Source: Verrucomicrobiota bacterium
Lineage (GTDB): Bacteria; Verrucomicrobiota; Verrucomicrobiia; Limisphaerales; JACRJY01
Assembly (NCBI GenBank): GCA_016235585.1
Contig: JACRJY010000062.1
Location: 1 to 52,862 of the forward strand
Direction: 5' to 3'
DNA length: 52,862 bases
Shown here: piece by piece, positions 7,867 through 16,977 of the stretch
Position numbering within the stretch: position 1 is the stretch's first letter
Layout: the number at the start of each line of letters is the position of its first letter
Translations under genes and position numbers: made by a program
The notes under the pieces: generated by a model
Told to the model about the DNA's origin: nothing
Databases searched by the model: none
Seen by the model: the letters and a program-made list of their open reading frames with translations, nothing else

Positions 7867-9266
7867 TTGGATTTGTTCTTCTTCTTGCCCTGCTTCTTCG
7901 CGCCACGGTCGGGGAACCACTTGGCCTCCACGTTGTCCGCGTTCCACTTGTCCCACGCGGCGGCGAGCTGCTTCACCTTCTCCGGCTCCTTCGCCGCGAG
8001 GTTGTTCTTCTCGCCGATGTCGGCCTTGAGGTTGTAAAGCTCCGCGCCGTCCATGCTGGCCTTCGCGTTGCGCTCCAGCCCGACGCCCTCCATGCCCGCG
8101 CCCTTGACGAGCTTCCAGTCGCCCATGCGAATGGCCACCTGCTGGCCGAAGCGCCAGTAGAGCGCCTCGTGCGGCGCGCCGGATTTTTCGCCGGTGAGGT
8201 GGGGCAGCAGGTTCACGCCGTCAAGCTTCCACTCGGGCTTGATGGCGACTCCGGCGGCGGCGAGCGCGGTGGGATGAATGTCGAGCTGGATGACGGGCCG
8301 GTCGTCCACCTTGCCGGTGGGAATCTTCCCCTTCCACTGCACCATCCACGGCACGCGGACGCCGCCCTCCCACGTTTGTGATTTGAAGCCGCGCAACGGG
8401 CCGTTGCCGGAAGTGGTCGAAGGCGTCGGGCCGCCGTTGTCGCTGAAGAAAAAGATGAGCGTGTTTTCCTCCTGCTTCAGCTCGCGGAGTTTTCCGAGCA
8501 CGGCGCCGATGGCATCGTCCATCGCCGACTGCATCGCGGCGTAGGTGCGGCGTCTGGTGTCGGTGATGGACGCGAAGCGCGCGAGGTATTTGTCGGTCGC
8601 TTCGAGCGGGCCATGGACGGCGTTGAAGGGCAGGTAGCAGAACCACGGCTGGCCCTTGTGTTTCTCGATGAAATTCACCGCTTCGCGCCCGAAGGCCTCC
8701 GTCGTGTAGCCGCCGGTGTCCGTCGTCGGCGTCGTGCCGCGAAGAATCGGATTCGCCTTGTCGCCCGCCGCGTCGAGATACGAGTGCGCGCCGCCGAGGA
8801 AGCCGTAGTATTCGTCGAAGCCGCGCTGGAGCGGATGAAACGGCGGCTCGTAGCCGAGATGCGATTTGCCAAACCAGCCCGTCGCGTAGCCCGCAGCCTT
8901 GAGGCGGTTGGCGAGAGTTGTTTCCTTGAGCGAGAGGCCGAAGTTTTTGTCCGCCGATTGCGCGGGGCCGGGATTGAACTCGTGGCCGAAGCGCGTCTGA
9001 TAGCGGCCGGTCATGAAACCCGCGCGCGTGGGCGAGCAATACGGCCCGCTCACGTAGCCGCTGGTGAAACGCACGCCGCTCTTCGCGATGGAGTCAATGT
9101 GCGGCGTGGGAATCTGCTGGGTGAAACCCTGGCAGCCCAGCTCGCCCCACCCCAGATCATCGGCGAGGATGACGAGGATGTTGGGCCTGGGCGCGGCCTG
9201 GGAGAAGCCGGCAGCGGAGATCAAAACGGCAATGAGCAGCCGGGCGAGGAATCGGGTTGTTTGCAT
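7863..9266 (-). CDS. S1 family sulfatase
   Basis: The 467-residue precursor starts at MQTTRFLARLL with a signal peptide ending near SQAAP. The N-terminal metal motif NILVILADDLGWGELG and the formylglycine motif CSPTR (Cys77) followed by FMTGRY are intact, as is the C-terminal metal site FFFSDNGG. Such enzymes hydrolyse sulfate esters after Cys is oxidised to formylglycine. A C-terminal lysine-rich tail (KKQGKKKNKSK) ends the protein. It is the first of four sulfatases within 8 kb and is coupled to the EF-hand esterase. Substrate is likely a sulfated glycan (inference). Confidence 0.93.
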   Translation of the reverse strand: MQTTRFLARLLIAVLISAAGFSQAAPRPNILVILADDLGWGELGCQGFTQQIPTPHIDSIAKSGVRFTSGYVSGPYCSPTRAGFMTGRYQTRFGHEFNPGPAQSADKNFGLSLKETTLANRLKAAGYATGWFGKSHLGYEPPFHPLQRGFDEYYGFLGGAHSYLDAAGDKANPILRGTTPTTDTGGYTTEAFGREAVNFIEKHKGQPWFCYLPFNAVHGPLEATDKYLARFASITDTRRRTYAAMQSAMDDAIGAVLGKLRELKQEENTLIFFFSDNGGPTPSTTSGNGPLRGFKSQTWEGGVRVPWMVQWKGKIPTGKVDDRPVIQLDIHPTALAAAGVAIKPEWKLDGVNLLPHLTGEKSGAPHEALYWRFGQQVAIRMGDWKLVKGAGMEGVGLERNAKASMDGAELYNLKADIGEKNNLAAKEPEKVKQLAAAWDKWNADNVEAKWFPDRGAKKQGKKKNKSK

Positions 9267-9340
9267 ATTGGGGGAAAGACGGCAGGCGGTGGCGGCAAAG
9301 TTACGACGCAATCATCGCCCCGCACGCATCCGTCGTGTTT

Positions 9341-10672
9341 TCAACGCGCCACCGCGCCGGGACTGGGTTTTGATTTCAGCCCGGCGCTGTTCACGGCGAT
9401 GACACGATACTCGTGCCGCTCGCCCGGCTTGACCACCTGATCCGTGAACTTGAAATCCAGCAGCGGCTCCACCGGCGTGTCGCCGTAGCTCATGTTCTGA
9501 AAAAGCGGGCGGCCGAATTTGTTTTGCGGCTTGTCGGGAAACTGCGCGAGATCCTTCCCGTCGCGCAGGATGATGAACGCCTTCAGTCCGCTCTCGAAAT
9601 CCACCTCGGCATCCCACGTCAGTTCCACGCCATCCGATTTCGCGGCGGCCTTCACGTTCGTTGGCGCGGGCGGAGGTGTGGCGTCTTCGGTCGCGCCGTA
9701 TTTGACGTATTGCTCCCACGCCTTCGCGACGCGCTCGTTCGGCAGCCAGCCTGCCTCCTTCACATCGTGCGCGAACTTCGCCGCCGGCTGCGCCTCGTCG
9801 CCGCTCATGTCCGCGAGCCACGCCGTTTTCAAATCCACCGGCTTCAGCGGTTGGCCGACGCGCGCGGGAAGACGCATCGCAAGGCATGCATCAAAAAACG
9901 GGATCGCGAGGTAACGCGCGTCGCCGCACTCGTGACCCGTGCGCGGATCGGGCGCGAACCCCGCCGGGGCACCGTGCTCGCGCCAGAGCTTGAACATCGC
10001 GCGGTCGGCGACGCGGGGCGGGCCATGGCGCGGGTCGTTCTCCTCCTTCACACCGCCGTTGAACATGAGCGGCACCTGATAGACGGCGGGCGTGAGCTGC
10101 GGCACGGGAATCTCTCCTTTCGTCCACGCCCCGTAAGCCGAGCCGGATCGGAACCAGATCGCCACGATGCGCTCCGGGTGCAGCGTCAGCATCAGGCTCG
10201 ACCAGAAGCCCCCGCCGGAATGGCCCCACAGGCACCAGGGAACCTTGTCGAGTTCAGGATGGCCGGATTGTTTGGCGAAATCGGCGAGCGAACGGAGAAA
10301 AGTTTTCTCCGAGCCATTGCGCGGATCGCACCAGAGGCGGCAGTTGTCCTTCTCGCCCATTTGATACGACGGCACGAGCAGGGCGCAGTCCCATTTCTTC
10401 GCCAGCGCCTGCCAGTGCAGATCCCTCGCGCCCGGCACCGCGCCCTTCCACGAGCCGACGCCGCAGCCGTGCTGGTGAACGATCACACCGCGCAGCGTCT
10501 TCACGCCGTCGGGAATCCACATCCGATACACGACGTCGTAGGCGAGTTCGTTGGTGTTCTTCGAACCGGGGTAGGTCACTTCAAAGTAATTCCCCGCTGC
10601 GAAGGAAGCGGAGGAACCGGCGAGGGCGAAGATCAACGCAAGGGCAAACGGGCGGCGCAAAATGGATTTCAT
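9341..10672 (-). CDS. secreted alpha/beta hydrolase with C-terminal fibronectin III-like domain
   Basis: The 443-residue protein starts at MKSILRRPFAL with a signal peptide ending near SFAAG. The hydrolase part has HQHGCGVGSW (oxyanion region) and the nucleophile elbow GHSGGGFWS, with a likely histidine in RTGHECGDARYLAIPFF. From about residue 335 a proline-rich linker (DATPPPAPTNV) leads into a fibronectin III-like domain: ELTWDAE near the start and HEYRVIAVNSAG near the end. FnIII modules in secreted bacterial hydrolases act as spacers or carbohydrate-contact domains. It lies among sulfatases in the same orientation. Confidence 0.8.
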   Translation of the reverse strand: MKSILRRPFALALIFALAGSSASFAAGNYFEVTYPGSKNTNELAYDVVYRMWIPDGVKTLRGVIVHQHGCGVGSWKGAVPGARDLHWQALAKKWDCALLVPSYQMGEKDNCRLWCDPRNGSEKTFLRSLADFAKQSGHPELDKVPWCLWGHSGGGFWSSLMLTLHPERIVAIWFRSGSAYGAWTKGEIPVPQLTPAVYQVPLMFNGGVKEENDPRHGPPRVADRAMFKLWREHGAPAGFAPDPRTGHECGDARYLAIPFFDACLAMRLPARVGQPLKPVDLKTAWLADMSGDEAQPAAKFAHDVKEAGWLPNERVAKAWEQYVKYGATEDATPPPAPTNVKAAAKSDGVELTWDAEVDFESGLKAFIILRDGKDLAQFPDKPQNKFGRPLFQNMSYGDTPVEPLLDFKFTDQVVKPGERHEYRVIAVNSAGLKSKPSPGAVAR

Positions 10673-10748
10673 GGTGCAGAAGATTGCCATTGGGTTTGGA
10701 AAATGAACACGCGGAAATTATTGGAGCACACGGCAATCAAAACGGCGG

Positions 10749-10828
10749 AGGGCCACCGCAGTCCAAGACGCTGGCGCGAGACACACGGAGCCATGAGTCG
10801 CGTCAGCGTCTTGGACTGCGCCAGCCCT
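10749..10828. repeat. REP-like palindromic element
   Basis: A perfect inverted repeat, GCAGTCCAAGACGCTG at 10758-10773 and its complement at 10804-10819, extends imperfectly outward (GAGGGC...GCCCTC) and inward (CTGGCGCGA/TCGCGTCAG). It fills the 176-bp gap between the FnIII hydrolase and the next sulfatase. Its inner 13-mer CAGCGTCTTGGAC recurs at 34951-34963, 24 kb away in another gap, which supports a dispersed repeat family. Confidence 0.75.
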
Positions 10829-10848
10829 CTGGCGCTTTTCCGATCCCG

Positions 10849-12435
10849 TCACTTGCCCGGGCCGGTCTGTTTCCACTCCTCGAAAATCTTCGCCATCGTC
10901 TGCACACGCCCGGGCTGCTGCTTCGCGAGGTTGTTCAGTTCCGTGCGATCCGCGGCGAGATCGTAGAGTTCCCACGGGCCGTTCTTGCCGGAGACAAGTT
11001 TCCACTGATCCACACGCACGGCGCGGCTGCCGGAGGTCGCCCAGCACAGTGACTTGTGACCCTCGCGCCCGCCGCCTTTCAACACCGGCAGCAGGCTGCG
11101 GCCCGCGAGCGGCCGCACCTGCCGGCCGTTGAACTCCGCCGGATACGCCACGCCCGCCACGTCGAGGCACGTCGCGGTGATGTCGGTGATGTGCGACAAC
11201 TCAGTGGAAATCGCACCAGCCTTCGCCACCACACCCGGCCACCACGCGATGAGCGGTGAAGCGATGCCGCCTTCGAAGTTCGAGTTCTTGTGATCACGGA
11301 AGGGTGTGTTCGAGAGGTTGGCCCACGCCGGCCCTGCGGTGAGGAACGTGTCCGCCGGGCCGGGCATTACTTGGGGATTGTTGCCGATCTTTGTCGGCGT
11401 GCCGTCCGTCCGCCAGGTGCGGCCCGGTTGATCAAGCTTCGAGTTCATCGGCTGGTCGGATGCGCCATTGTCCGAGAGGAAAAGCACGAGCGTGTTCTTG
11501 TCCGCACCCGCGCGTCGCAGCGCTTCCATCACGCGGCCCACGCTTTGATCCAGCGAATCCACCTGCGCGGCGAACACAGCCATGCGCTCGGCTTCCCAGT
11601 CTTTGAAGTTCGCCTCGCTCCACGCCGACGCGCGCGAGTCGCGCGGAGCGAGTTTGGTGCTCGCCGGAATCAGCCCCTTCTCGATCAACCGCCGGTGCCG
11701 CTGAGCGCGCGCCTCGTCCCAGCCGAGCTTGCGGTAGAGCGCGCGATACTCCGCGATGTCGGCCGGCTTCGCGTGGAGCGGCCAGTGCGGCGCGTATTGC
11801 GCCATGTAGAGGAAGAACGGCCGGTCCTTCGCCGCCTCGCCGATGAACTTCACCGCGAAGTCCGTGATGAGGTCAGTCTTGTAACTGCCCTCTGCCGGAA
11901 TCGGAAACGGCTGCCCGTCGCGGTAAAACTGCGTGTTGCGCACGTCCTTGAAATAATTTCCCGGCCCCGCGTGACCCGTGCTGCCGAGGTAGCGGTCCAC
12001 GTATTTGCTGATGTTCGCCGGCTCGTGCCAGTTCTCCGCCGTCACCATGTCGAGCCGCCCGACCGCGCAGGTCGTATAGCCCGCGCGCTTGAGCAACTCA
12101 AACGCCGTCACGCAGCGGTTGTTCAGCAGCCCGGTCCAGCTCGTGATGCCGGCCTGGTGCGGATGCAGCCCCGTCATCAGCGCCGCGCGCGACGGCCCGC
12201 AGAGCGCGCAGTTGTAGAACTGCGAGAAGCGCATCCCGCCCGCCGCGAGCCGGTCGAGGTTCGGCGTCTGGATTTCGCCCCCGTAACAACCGAGGTCGGA
12301 GAATCCCATGTCGTCGGCGAGGATGAGGATGATGTTCGGACGAGGCGCGGGCGCGGCGTTCGCCGTGAGGGTCAAGGGGCAAAGCTCAACGGCCAGGAGA
12401 AGCGCCAGGCACCAGGCTCCAAACCCGGCGCGCAT
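10849..12435 (-). CDS. S1 family sulfatase
   Basis: The 528-residue protein is taken to start at MRAGFGAWCLALLL, which gives a good signal peptide (cleavage near TANAA). A start 25 codons earlier would translate a run of the form CAAGTTCAAAGTTCAAAG, which looks like a non-coding simple repeat. The metal motif NIILILADDMGFSDLGCYG, the formylglycine motif CGPSR (Cys79) followed by LMTGLH, and the second metal site FLSDNGAS are intact. It belongs with the arylsulfatase-like enzymes. Orientation and spacing suggest co-expression with the flanking sulfatases. Confidence 0.92.
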   Translation of the reverse strand: MRAGFGAWCLALLLAVELCPLTLTANAAPAPRPNIILILADDMGFSDLGCYGGEIQTPNLDRLAAGGMRFSQFYNCALCGPSRAALMTGLHPHQAGITSWTGLLNNRCVTAFELLKRAGYTTCAVGRLDMVTAENWHEPANISKYVDRYLGSTGHAGPGNYFKDVRNTQFYRDGQPFPIPAEGSYKTDLITDFAVKFIGEAAKDRPFFLYMAQYAPHWPLHAKPADIAEYRALYRKLGWDEARAQRHRRLIEKGLIPASTKLAPRDSRASAWSEANFKDWEAERMAVFAAQVDSLDQSVGRVMEALRRAGADKNTLVLFLSDNGASDQPMNSKLDQPGRTWRTDGTPTKIGNNPQVMPGPADTFLTAGPAWANLSNTPFRDHKNSNFEGGIASPLIAWWPGVVAKAGAISTELSHITDITATCLDVAGVAYPAEFNGRQVRPLAGRSLLPVLKGGGREGHKSLCWATSGSRAVRVDQWKLVSGKNGPWELYDLAADRTELNNLAKQQPGRVQTMAKIFEEWKQTGPGK

Positions 12436-12523
12436 CGTCGCGGCATCCGCTTTCGGGGCTTTGCCGCTGGAGCTTCCCTTGAGCTTTGAACTTTGAACTT
12501 GGAGTTTCACAACAGGTGAACTT

Positions 12524-14509
12524 TCACTTCGCGTTGAACTCCCACCGCTGCGGCTTCGCGCCCTTGGCCGCGAATTCCACCCAGTCCAACTCCAGCGGCT
12601 GCGCGCCCGCAGGCAGGTAGAGGCGCGTGGTGCCGAGCAAACCTTTCACGGGCACTTCCACGGAGAGTTCCTGCCAGTCGCCCGCTGCCATGTTGAACGC
12701 AACAGACTTCGGCTCCGCGCCGGAGGCGGCATCGCCCATCCACTCGACTTTGCCCGCCCCGCCGGCGACGCTGCGAACGCGCAACTTCACCACGACCGGA
12801 CCGGTGGTGCGGCCCATCGCGTGGCCAAGGAACGCGGCGCCGGCCTTGCCCGTGCCCGTCATCGTGAGGACGCCGTCCTTCACCACGGCGTCGCACTGCC
12901 GCGCCTTCCAGCCTTCGAGCGGATCGTTGGCGATCGCGGTGGCTTTCGGATTCGCGGGACGCGCAGCGGTTGGTTTGTAGGCTGGATTCGGACGCGGATA
13001 CGTCGCGCCGGTGTCGGCGAGGAAGCCGTCAATGAGCGCGTCGAGTTCCTGCGCGCGCGCGGGCTGCGCGGCGGCGAGGTTCTTCGTTTCGTTCAGGTCA
13101 TCGCGAAGATTGTAGAGTTCGAAGCGCGTCTCGTCGCCGGGCGCGAGGCCGAACCAGCGGATGAATTTCCAATCACCCGAGCGCACCCAGACGCCGCCTG
13201 CGCGACCGGGACTTTGGCCGTGCGGGAAGTAGTTGAAGAACGCCTTGCGGTCGAGGCCACCCTCGGACTTGAGCACGCGCGCGTAGCTCACGCCGTCCAT
13301 CTTCTGCTGCGCCGGCTTCGGGATGCCGAGCAAGTCGAGCAGCGTGGGGTAAAGATCAATGTGCCCCACCACCGCGTCGCTCGTGGTGCCGGGCCTGATG
13401 TGGCCGGGCCAGGCCCACATGAGCGGCACGCGCGTGCCGCCTTCGTAGAGCGTGCCCTTGCCGTCACGCAGCGGCGTGTTGAGCGTGGGCGGCTGATTGC
13501 CGGCCCACTTCCGCCAGTCCGCGAGCGCCTCGCTCTTGCCCTTCTCCGCCTTCGCGGTCTTGGCGGTGTCCGGCACGTTGCTGTGGACATTGCCGCCGTT
13601 GTCGGAGTTGAAGACGATGATCGTGTTGTCGGCGAGGCCGTTCTTCTCCAGCGCGTCGAGGATGCGCCCGAAACATTCGTCCACGCTCTTGAGCATCGAG
13701 GCCATGATGGGGTTGCCCTGCACACCGCGCGGGTCCTTCTTCGACGCGAACGCCTTCGTGTATTCCGGCTTGTGCCCCCACGGGCCGTGGACGCCGTAGT
13801 TCCAGAGGTTCAGGAAGAACGGCCGGCCTTTGTTTTCGGTGATGAATTTCACCGCTTCGTCCGCAAGCCGGTCCACGATGTATTCGCCCGCCGGCCCGTC
13901 GGTGATGGTGCCGACTTTGTTCTGCCCGCGCGGCTCGCCCGTGGGCTTCACGCCGTAGGGCGAAAAATAATTTCCCGGCGGCCCCGGATCGGGATGGCAG
14001 TGAAACGCGACTTCAAAACCCTGCTGCTCCGGCCAGTGCGGCTGCGTGAGGCCGAGGTGCCACTTGCCGATGTGCGCCGTGCGATAGCCCGCGCCGCGCA
14101 ACGCCTCCGCCAGCGTGTATTCGGACGGCTCCATGAAGTTCTTGCTCTCCGGCGTGAGCATCGGTGCGTTCGGCGCGGCGGTCTCGGGGAGGAACTTGTG
14201 CCCCGCCGGCTGCGGCGGCTGATGCCCCGTGGCGCTCGTGATGCCGTGGCGCGTGGAATACTTTCCCGTGAGCAAACTTGCGCGCGTCGGCGAGCACAGC
14301 GGCTGCGCGTAGGCGTCGGTGAAGCGCATCGCGCGCGGCGCGAAGCGGTCCATGTTCGGCGTCTCGTAATACTTCGAGCCATACGCACCGCAATCCATCC
14401 ATCCCATGTCGTCCACGAGGAAGACGATGACGTTGGGTTTGCGAGCGGCGGCGGAGGTGTTTGCACAAAGAACGCAAAGGAGCGCAACGAGAGGGAAGAT
14501 GTTTTTCAT
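12524..14509 (-). CDS. S1 family sulfatase with C-terminal beta-rich extension
   Basis: A 661-residue protein with a signal peptide ending near TSAAA, the metal motif NVIVFLVDDMGWMDCG, the formylglycine motif CSPTR (Cys72) with LLTGKY, and FNSDNGG. The catalytic region ends near residue 520. The last 120 or so residues (from about AIANDPLEGW) are strand-rich with no catalytic motif and may be a binding or packing domain. The next sulfatase gene upstream ends only 12 bp before its start, so it is probably in an operon. Substrate unknown. Confidence 0.92.
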   Translation of the reverse strand: MKNIFPLVALLCVLCANTSAAARKPNVIVFLVDDMGWMDCGAYGSKYYETPNMDRFAPRAMRFTDAYAQPLCSPTRASLLTGKYSTRHGITSATGHQPPQPAGHKFLPETAAPNAPMLTPESKNFMEPSEYTLAEALRGAGYRTAHIGKWHLGLTQPHWPEQQGFEVAFHCHPDPGPPGNYFSPYGVKPTGEPRGQNKVGTITDGPAGEYIVDRLADEAVKFITENKGRPFFLNLWNYGVHGPWGHKPEYTKAFASKKDPRGVQGNPIMASMLKSVDECFGRILDALEKNGLADNTIIVFNSDNGGNVHSNVPDTAKTAKAEKGKSEALADWRKWAGNQPPTLNTPLRDGKGTLYEGGTRVPLMWAWPGHIRPGTTSDAVVGHIDLYPTLLDLLGIPKPAQQKMDGVSYARVLKSEGGLDRKAFFNYFPHGQSPGRAGGVWVRSGDWKFIRWFGLAPGDETRFELYNLRDDLNETKNLAAAQPARAQELDALIDGFLADTGATYPRPNPAYKPTAARPANPKATAIANDPLEGWKARQCDAVVKDGVLTMTGTGKAGAAFLGHAMGRTTGPVVVKLRVRSVAGGAGKVEWMGDAASGAEPKSVAFNMAAGDWQELSVEVPVKGLLGTTRLYLPAGAQPLELDWVEFAAKGAKPQRWEFNAK

Positions 14510-14521
14510 GTGCGAGTGAGT

Positions 14522-15982
14522 TTATTGCTTCGCCGCACTGGCCCGCCAGCTTTCCATCGCCTTCCTGAAATTCGTCGTCTGCGGGTCATCGGTCTTTTCC
14601 ATGTGCGCGAGCAGCAGCGCGGCGAGGCGATTGATTTCCGCACGGTAATCTGCCTCATGGATGAGGTTCTGCCGCTCATCGCGGTCGGTCAGCTCGTTGA
14701 AGAAGGCGAGCGGCGTGCCGGTGGTGAACTGCCCGACACGCCCGGCGATGCGTTTGTCCTCCTGCGCGGCGGCGGCGAGCGCATTGTAGCTCAACCCGTT
14801 CATCGCCTCGACGCGGAAATGCGCGGTGCCGTCGGGCCAGGCGTGGAACATGAGCGCCCAGTCCTTCGTCCGCACACACCGTTGGGGAAAACTTTTCCCG
14901 CTGCTCACGGTGTTGACGTGCGTGATGACATGATCGCGCCCGTCCTGCTTCTCACCTCGCAGCAACGGCAGCCATGAGCGCCCGTCGAGTTGCTTGGGAT
15001 GTCCAACACCAAGCAGGTCGAGCAACGTCGGGAGAATGTCCACGCTGCTGACAAACTCCTCGCGGCGCTGCGTTGCGCCCATGCCCGGCCAGCGCAGGAG
15101 CACCGGCGACCGCGTGCCGTTGAAATAAACCGTGGCCTTGGAAAACGGAAAGCTCATCCCGTGATCCGACATGAAGAGCATAATGGTGTCCTCGGCGCGG
15201 CCGGACTCGTGTAACGCGGCGAGGATGCCCTTGAAGGTCACATCGAGGCGGGCGATGGCGGTGAAGTATTGCGCGACTTCCTTCCGCACGAGCGGAATGT
15301 CCTCCAGGAACGACGGCACGGTGACTTCCTCCGGTTTGAACACGCGGAAGCCAGCGGCCTCCTTGGCGGCCGCGGCGGTTTTCTGCGCCTTCTTTCCACC
15401 CTTCTTCCTTTTCGCGGTCGCGTCGGCAGGATCGCCATCCGCGCTGGCCGGGAACGGCCGGTGCGGGTCGGTGATGTTGGCGTTGATGAAGAACGGTTTC
15501 TTCGCGTCCGCGGCGGCCTTGAGCAACTGATCCATGTGTTCGCGCATGAGCGGCGGATTCTTGCCGCTGCCGCTCAACTTGATGTCCCACGGGAACTCCG
15601 CGTCCGGCTTCATGTGCGGATGCTTGTCAATCACGCCGGTGAAATAACCCGCCGCCTTGAGCACGCTCGTGAGCGTGGGCGTGCCGGGCTTGATGGGATG
15701 AAAACCGAGCGCGCCGCTGCGATGCGGCACGCGGCCGGTCATCATCGCCGAGCGCGACGGCTGGCAGATGGGCGCGGTGACGTGGTTGTTGATGAAGCGG
15801 TGGCACGTGGCGGCGAACGCATCGAGCGCGGGCGTGGCACCGAGCTGGTTGCCCATCCAGCCGGGCGAATCCGCGTTCATGTCGTCGGCGGTGATGTAGA
15901 GCAGGTTGAGGCGCGGCGCGGCGGCGGCGGGGAGGTGGCCGAGAGAAACGAACAGGGCCGAAAGGATGAGGAATCGCTTCAT
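14522..15982 (-). CDS. S1 family sulfatase (heparan N-sulfatase-like)
   Basis: The 486-residue protein starts at MKRFLILSALF with a signal peptide ending near PAAAA. It shows NLLYITADDMNADSPGWMG, the formylglycine motif CQPSR (Cys73) followed by AMMTGR, and LFMSDHGMSFPFSK. The ITADDMN and CQPSRSAMMTG forms resemble the heparan N-sulfatase branch of S1 sulfatases, but a lysine/alanine-rich insert near residues 225-250 is unusual. This is the fourth sulfatase of the cluster and sits 14 bp after the SGNH-like gene. The subfamily call is an inference from motif wording. Confidence 0.9.
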   Translation of the reverse strand: MKRFLILSALFVSLGHLPAAAAPRLNLLYITADDMNADSPGWMGNQLGATPALDAFAATCHRFINNHVTAPICQPSRSAMMTGRVPHRSGALGFHPIKPGTPTLTSVLKAAGYFTGVIDKHPHMKPDAEFPWDIKLSGSGKNPPLMREHMDQLLKAAADAKKPFFINANITDPHRPFPASADGDPADATAKRKKGGKKAQKTAAAAKEAAGFRVFKPEEVTVPSFLEDIPLVRKEVAQYFTAIARLDVTFKGILAALHESGRAEDTIMLFMSDHGMSFPFSKATVYFNGTRSPVLLRWPGMGATQRREEFVSSVDILPTLLDLLGVGHPKQLDGRSWLPLLRGEKQDGRDHVITHVNTVSSGKSFPQRCVRTKDWALMFHAWPDGTAHFRVEAMNGLSYNALAAAAQEDKRIAGRVGQFTTGTPLAFFNELTDRDERQNLIHEADYRAEINRLAALLLAHMEKTDDPQTTNFRKAMESWRASAAKQ

Positions 15983-15996
15983 AAACTGAATGCGGC

Positions 15997-16950
15997 TCAC
16001 TTCGCTTCCGGGTTCGCACGCACGCCGGTCATCGGGTTGCGAATGACCGCGTCCCACGCGAGTTCCTGAAGCAGCTTGTTCAGCGCGGGGATGGCGAACT
16101 CCCTGTTCTGCTCCAGCTCCGGCGGCAGCGGCAGGCCGACGGGGCTGCGGCGGTAAATCACGGCGAAATGACAGTAGGCGGCGAGCACTTTGAGCGGCGG
16201 CGTGGCGTGGCCCCAGTCGTCGGCAAATAGCCGCCACTGCACCTTCAGCCCCGGCACGCGCATGGAGACGATCTTCTCGCGCAACGCGACGCTTGCCGCG
16301 CCGACGGGCACGACGACGAGCGCGTCCTTGCCGAGGCGCTGGTTGATCTCGCGGACGTGCGCCTCGATGTCGTGCTCGTAGCGCGCGTTCGCCTTGCGCA
16401 GCTCGGCGAGATCGGTGGCGTTATGATCCACCTTCTTCCTCGTCTCGAGCGGATACACCGGATTGTAGGCGTCGTTCGGCAGCCAGTATTCCTGGACGGT
16501 GATGCGGATGTTCGGGTTGTGCGCGAACGCGAGCTTCGCGAAGTTTTCAATCCCTTCATCCGGCAGCCAGATGGGCGAGAGCGTGAGCACGTCCACTTCA
16601 CCGGCGGTGAGAAGTTTTTTCGAGTGGAATTTGTCCTCCGCCACCTCCCAGTGCTGGACCACGCGCGAGCCGCCGATGGAGGAAACGCCCGCGATCTTGT
16701 GCCCTTTGATGCCTGCCGACTCCGCCATGTCCGCGATCATGCGCGCCGCCCAGACGTGAAAGCTGTGTCCGCAGGTGAAGACGCGGAGACCGGCGGGCGG
16801 CGGCGCGGACGGCCTGGCCTTGGGTGCAGCCGCGAATGCCGCCCCCGGCAACAGGCCGTTTGCCAGCCCGGCAAACGTGCCGAAGGAAACTCCTCCCGCC
16901 GCCGTGAGAAAGTGGCGGCGGGAAACGATGGGAAGGACTTTGTTTTTCAT
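15997..16950 (-). CDS. Tat-exported SGNH-hydrolase-like protein
   Basis: A 317-residue protein with a twin-arginine signal, SRRHFLTAAGG, then a hydrophobic stretch ending near AFAAA. The mature part begins with LRVFTCGHSFHVW, in the place of the first SGNH block, and contains LTLSPIWLP and late DDWGHATPP with Asp and His at the position of the SGNH Asp-x-x-His. Family knowledge: SGNH proteins are esterases that often deacetylate glycans. The asparagine block is not clear, so enzyme activity is uncertain. It lies between the heme protein and the sulfatases in the same orientation. Confidence 0.6.
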   Translation of the reverse strand: MKNKVLPIVSRRHFLTAAGGVSFGTFAGLANGLLPGAAFAAAPKARPSAPPPAGLRVFTCGHSFHVWAARMIADMAESAGIKGHKIAGVSSIGGSRVVQHWEVAEDKFHSKKLLTAGEVDVLTLSPIWLPDEGIENFAKLAFAHNPNIRITVQEYWLPNDAYNPVYPLETRKKVDHNATDLAELRKANARYEHDIEAHVREINQRLGKDALVVVPVGAASVALREKIVSMRVPGLKVQWRLFADDWGHATPPLKVLAAYCHFAVIYRRSPVGLPLPPELEQNREFAIPALNKLLQELAWDAVIRNPMTGVRANPEAK

Positions 16951-16977
16951 GGGGTGAAGGTTGTTCCTCTTCGCCTA

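Noticed and set aside
12821-14977. Long plus-strand frame opposite two sulfatase genes
   Set aside because: Arginine- and valine-rich antisense frame with no motif; both sulfatases on the other strand are intact.
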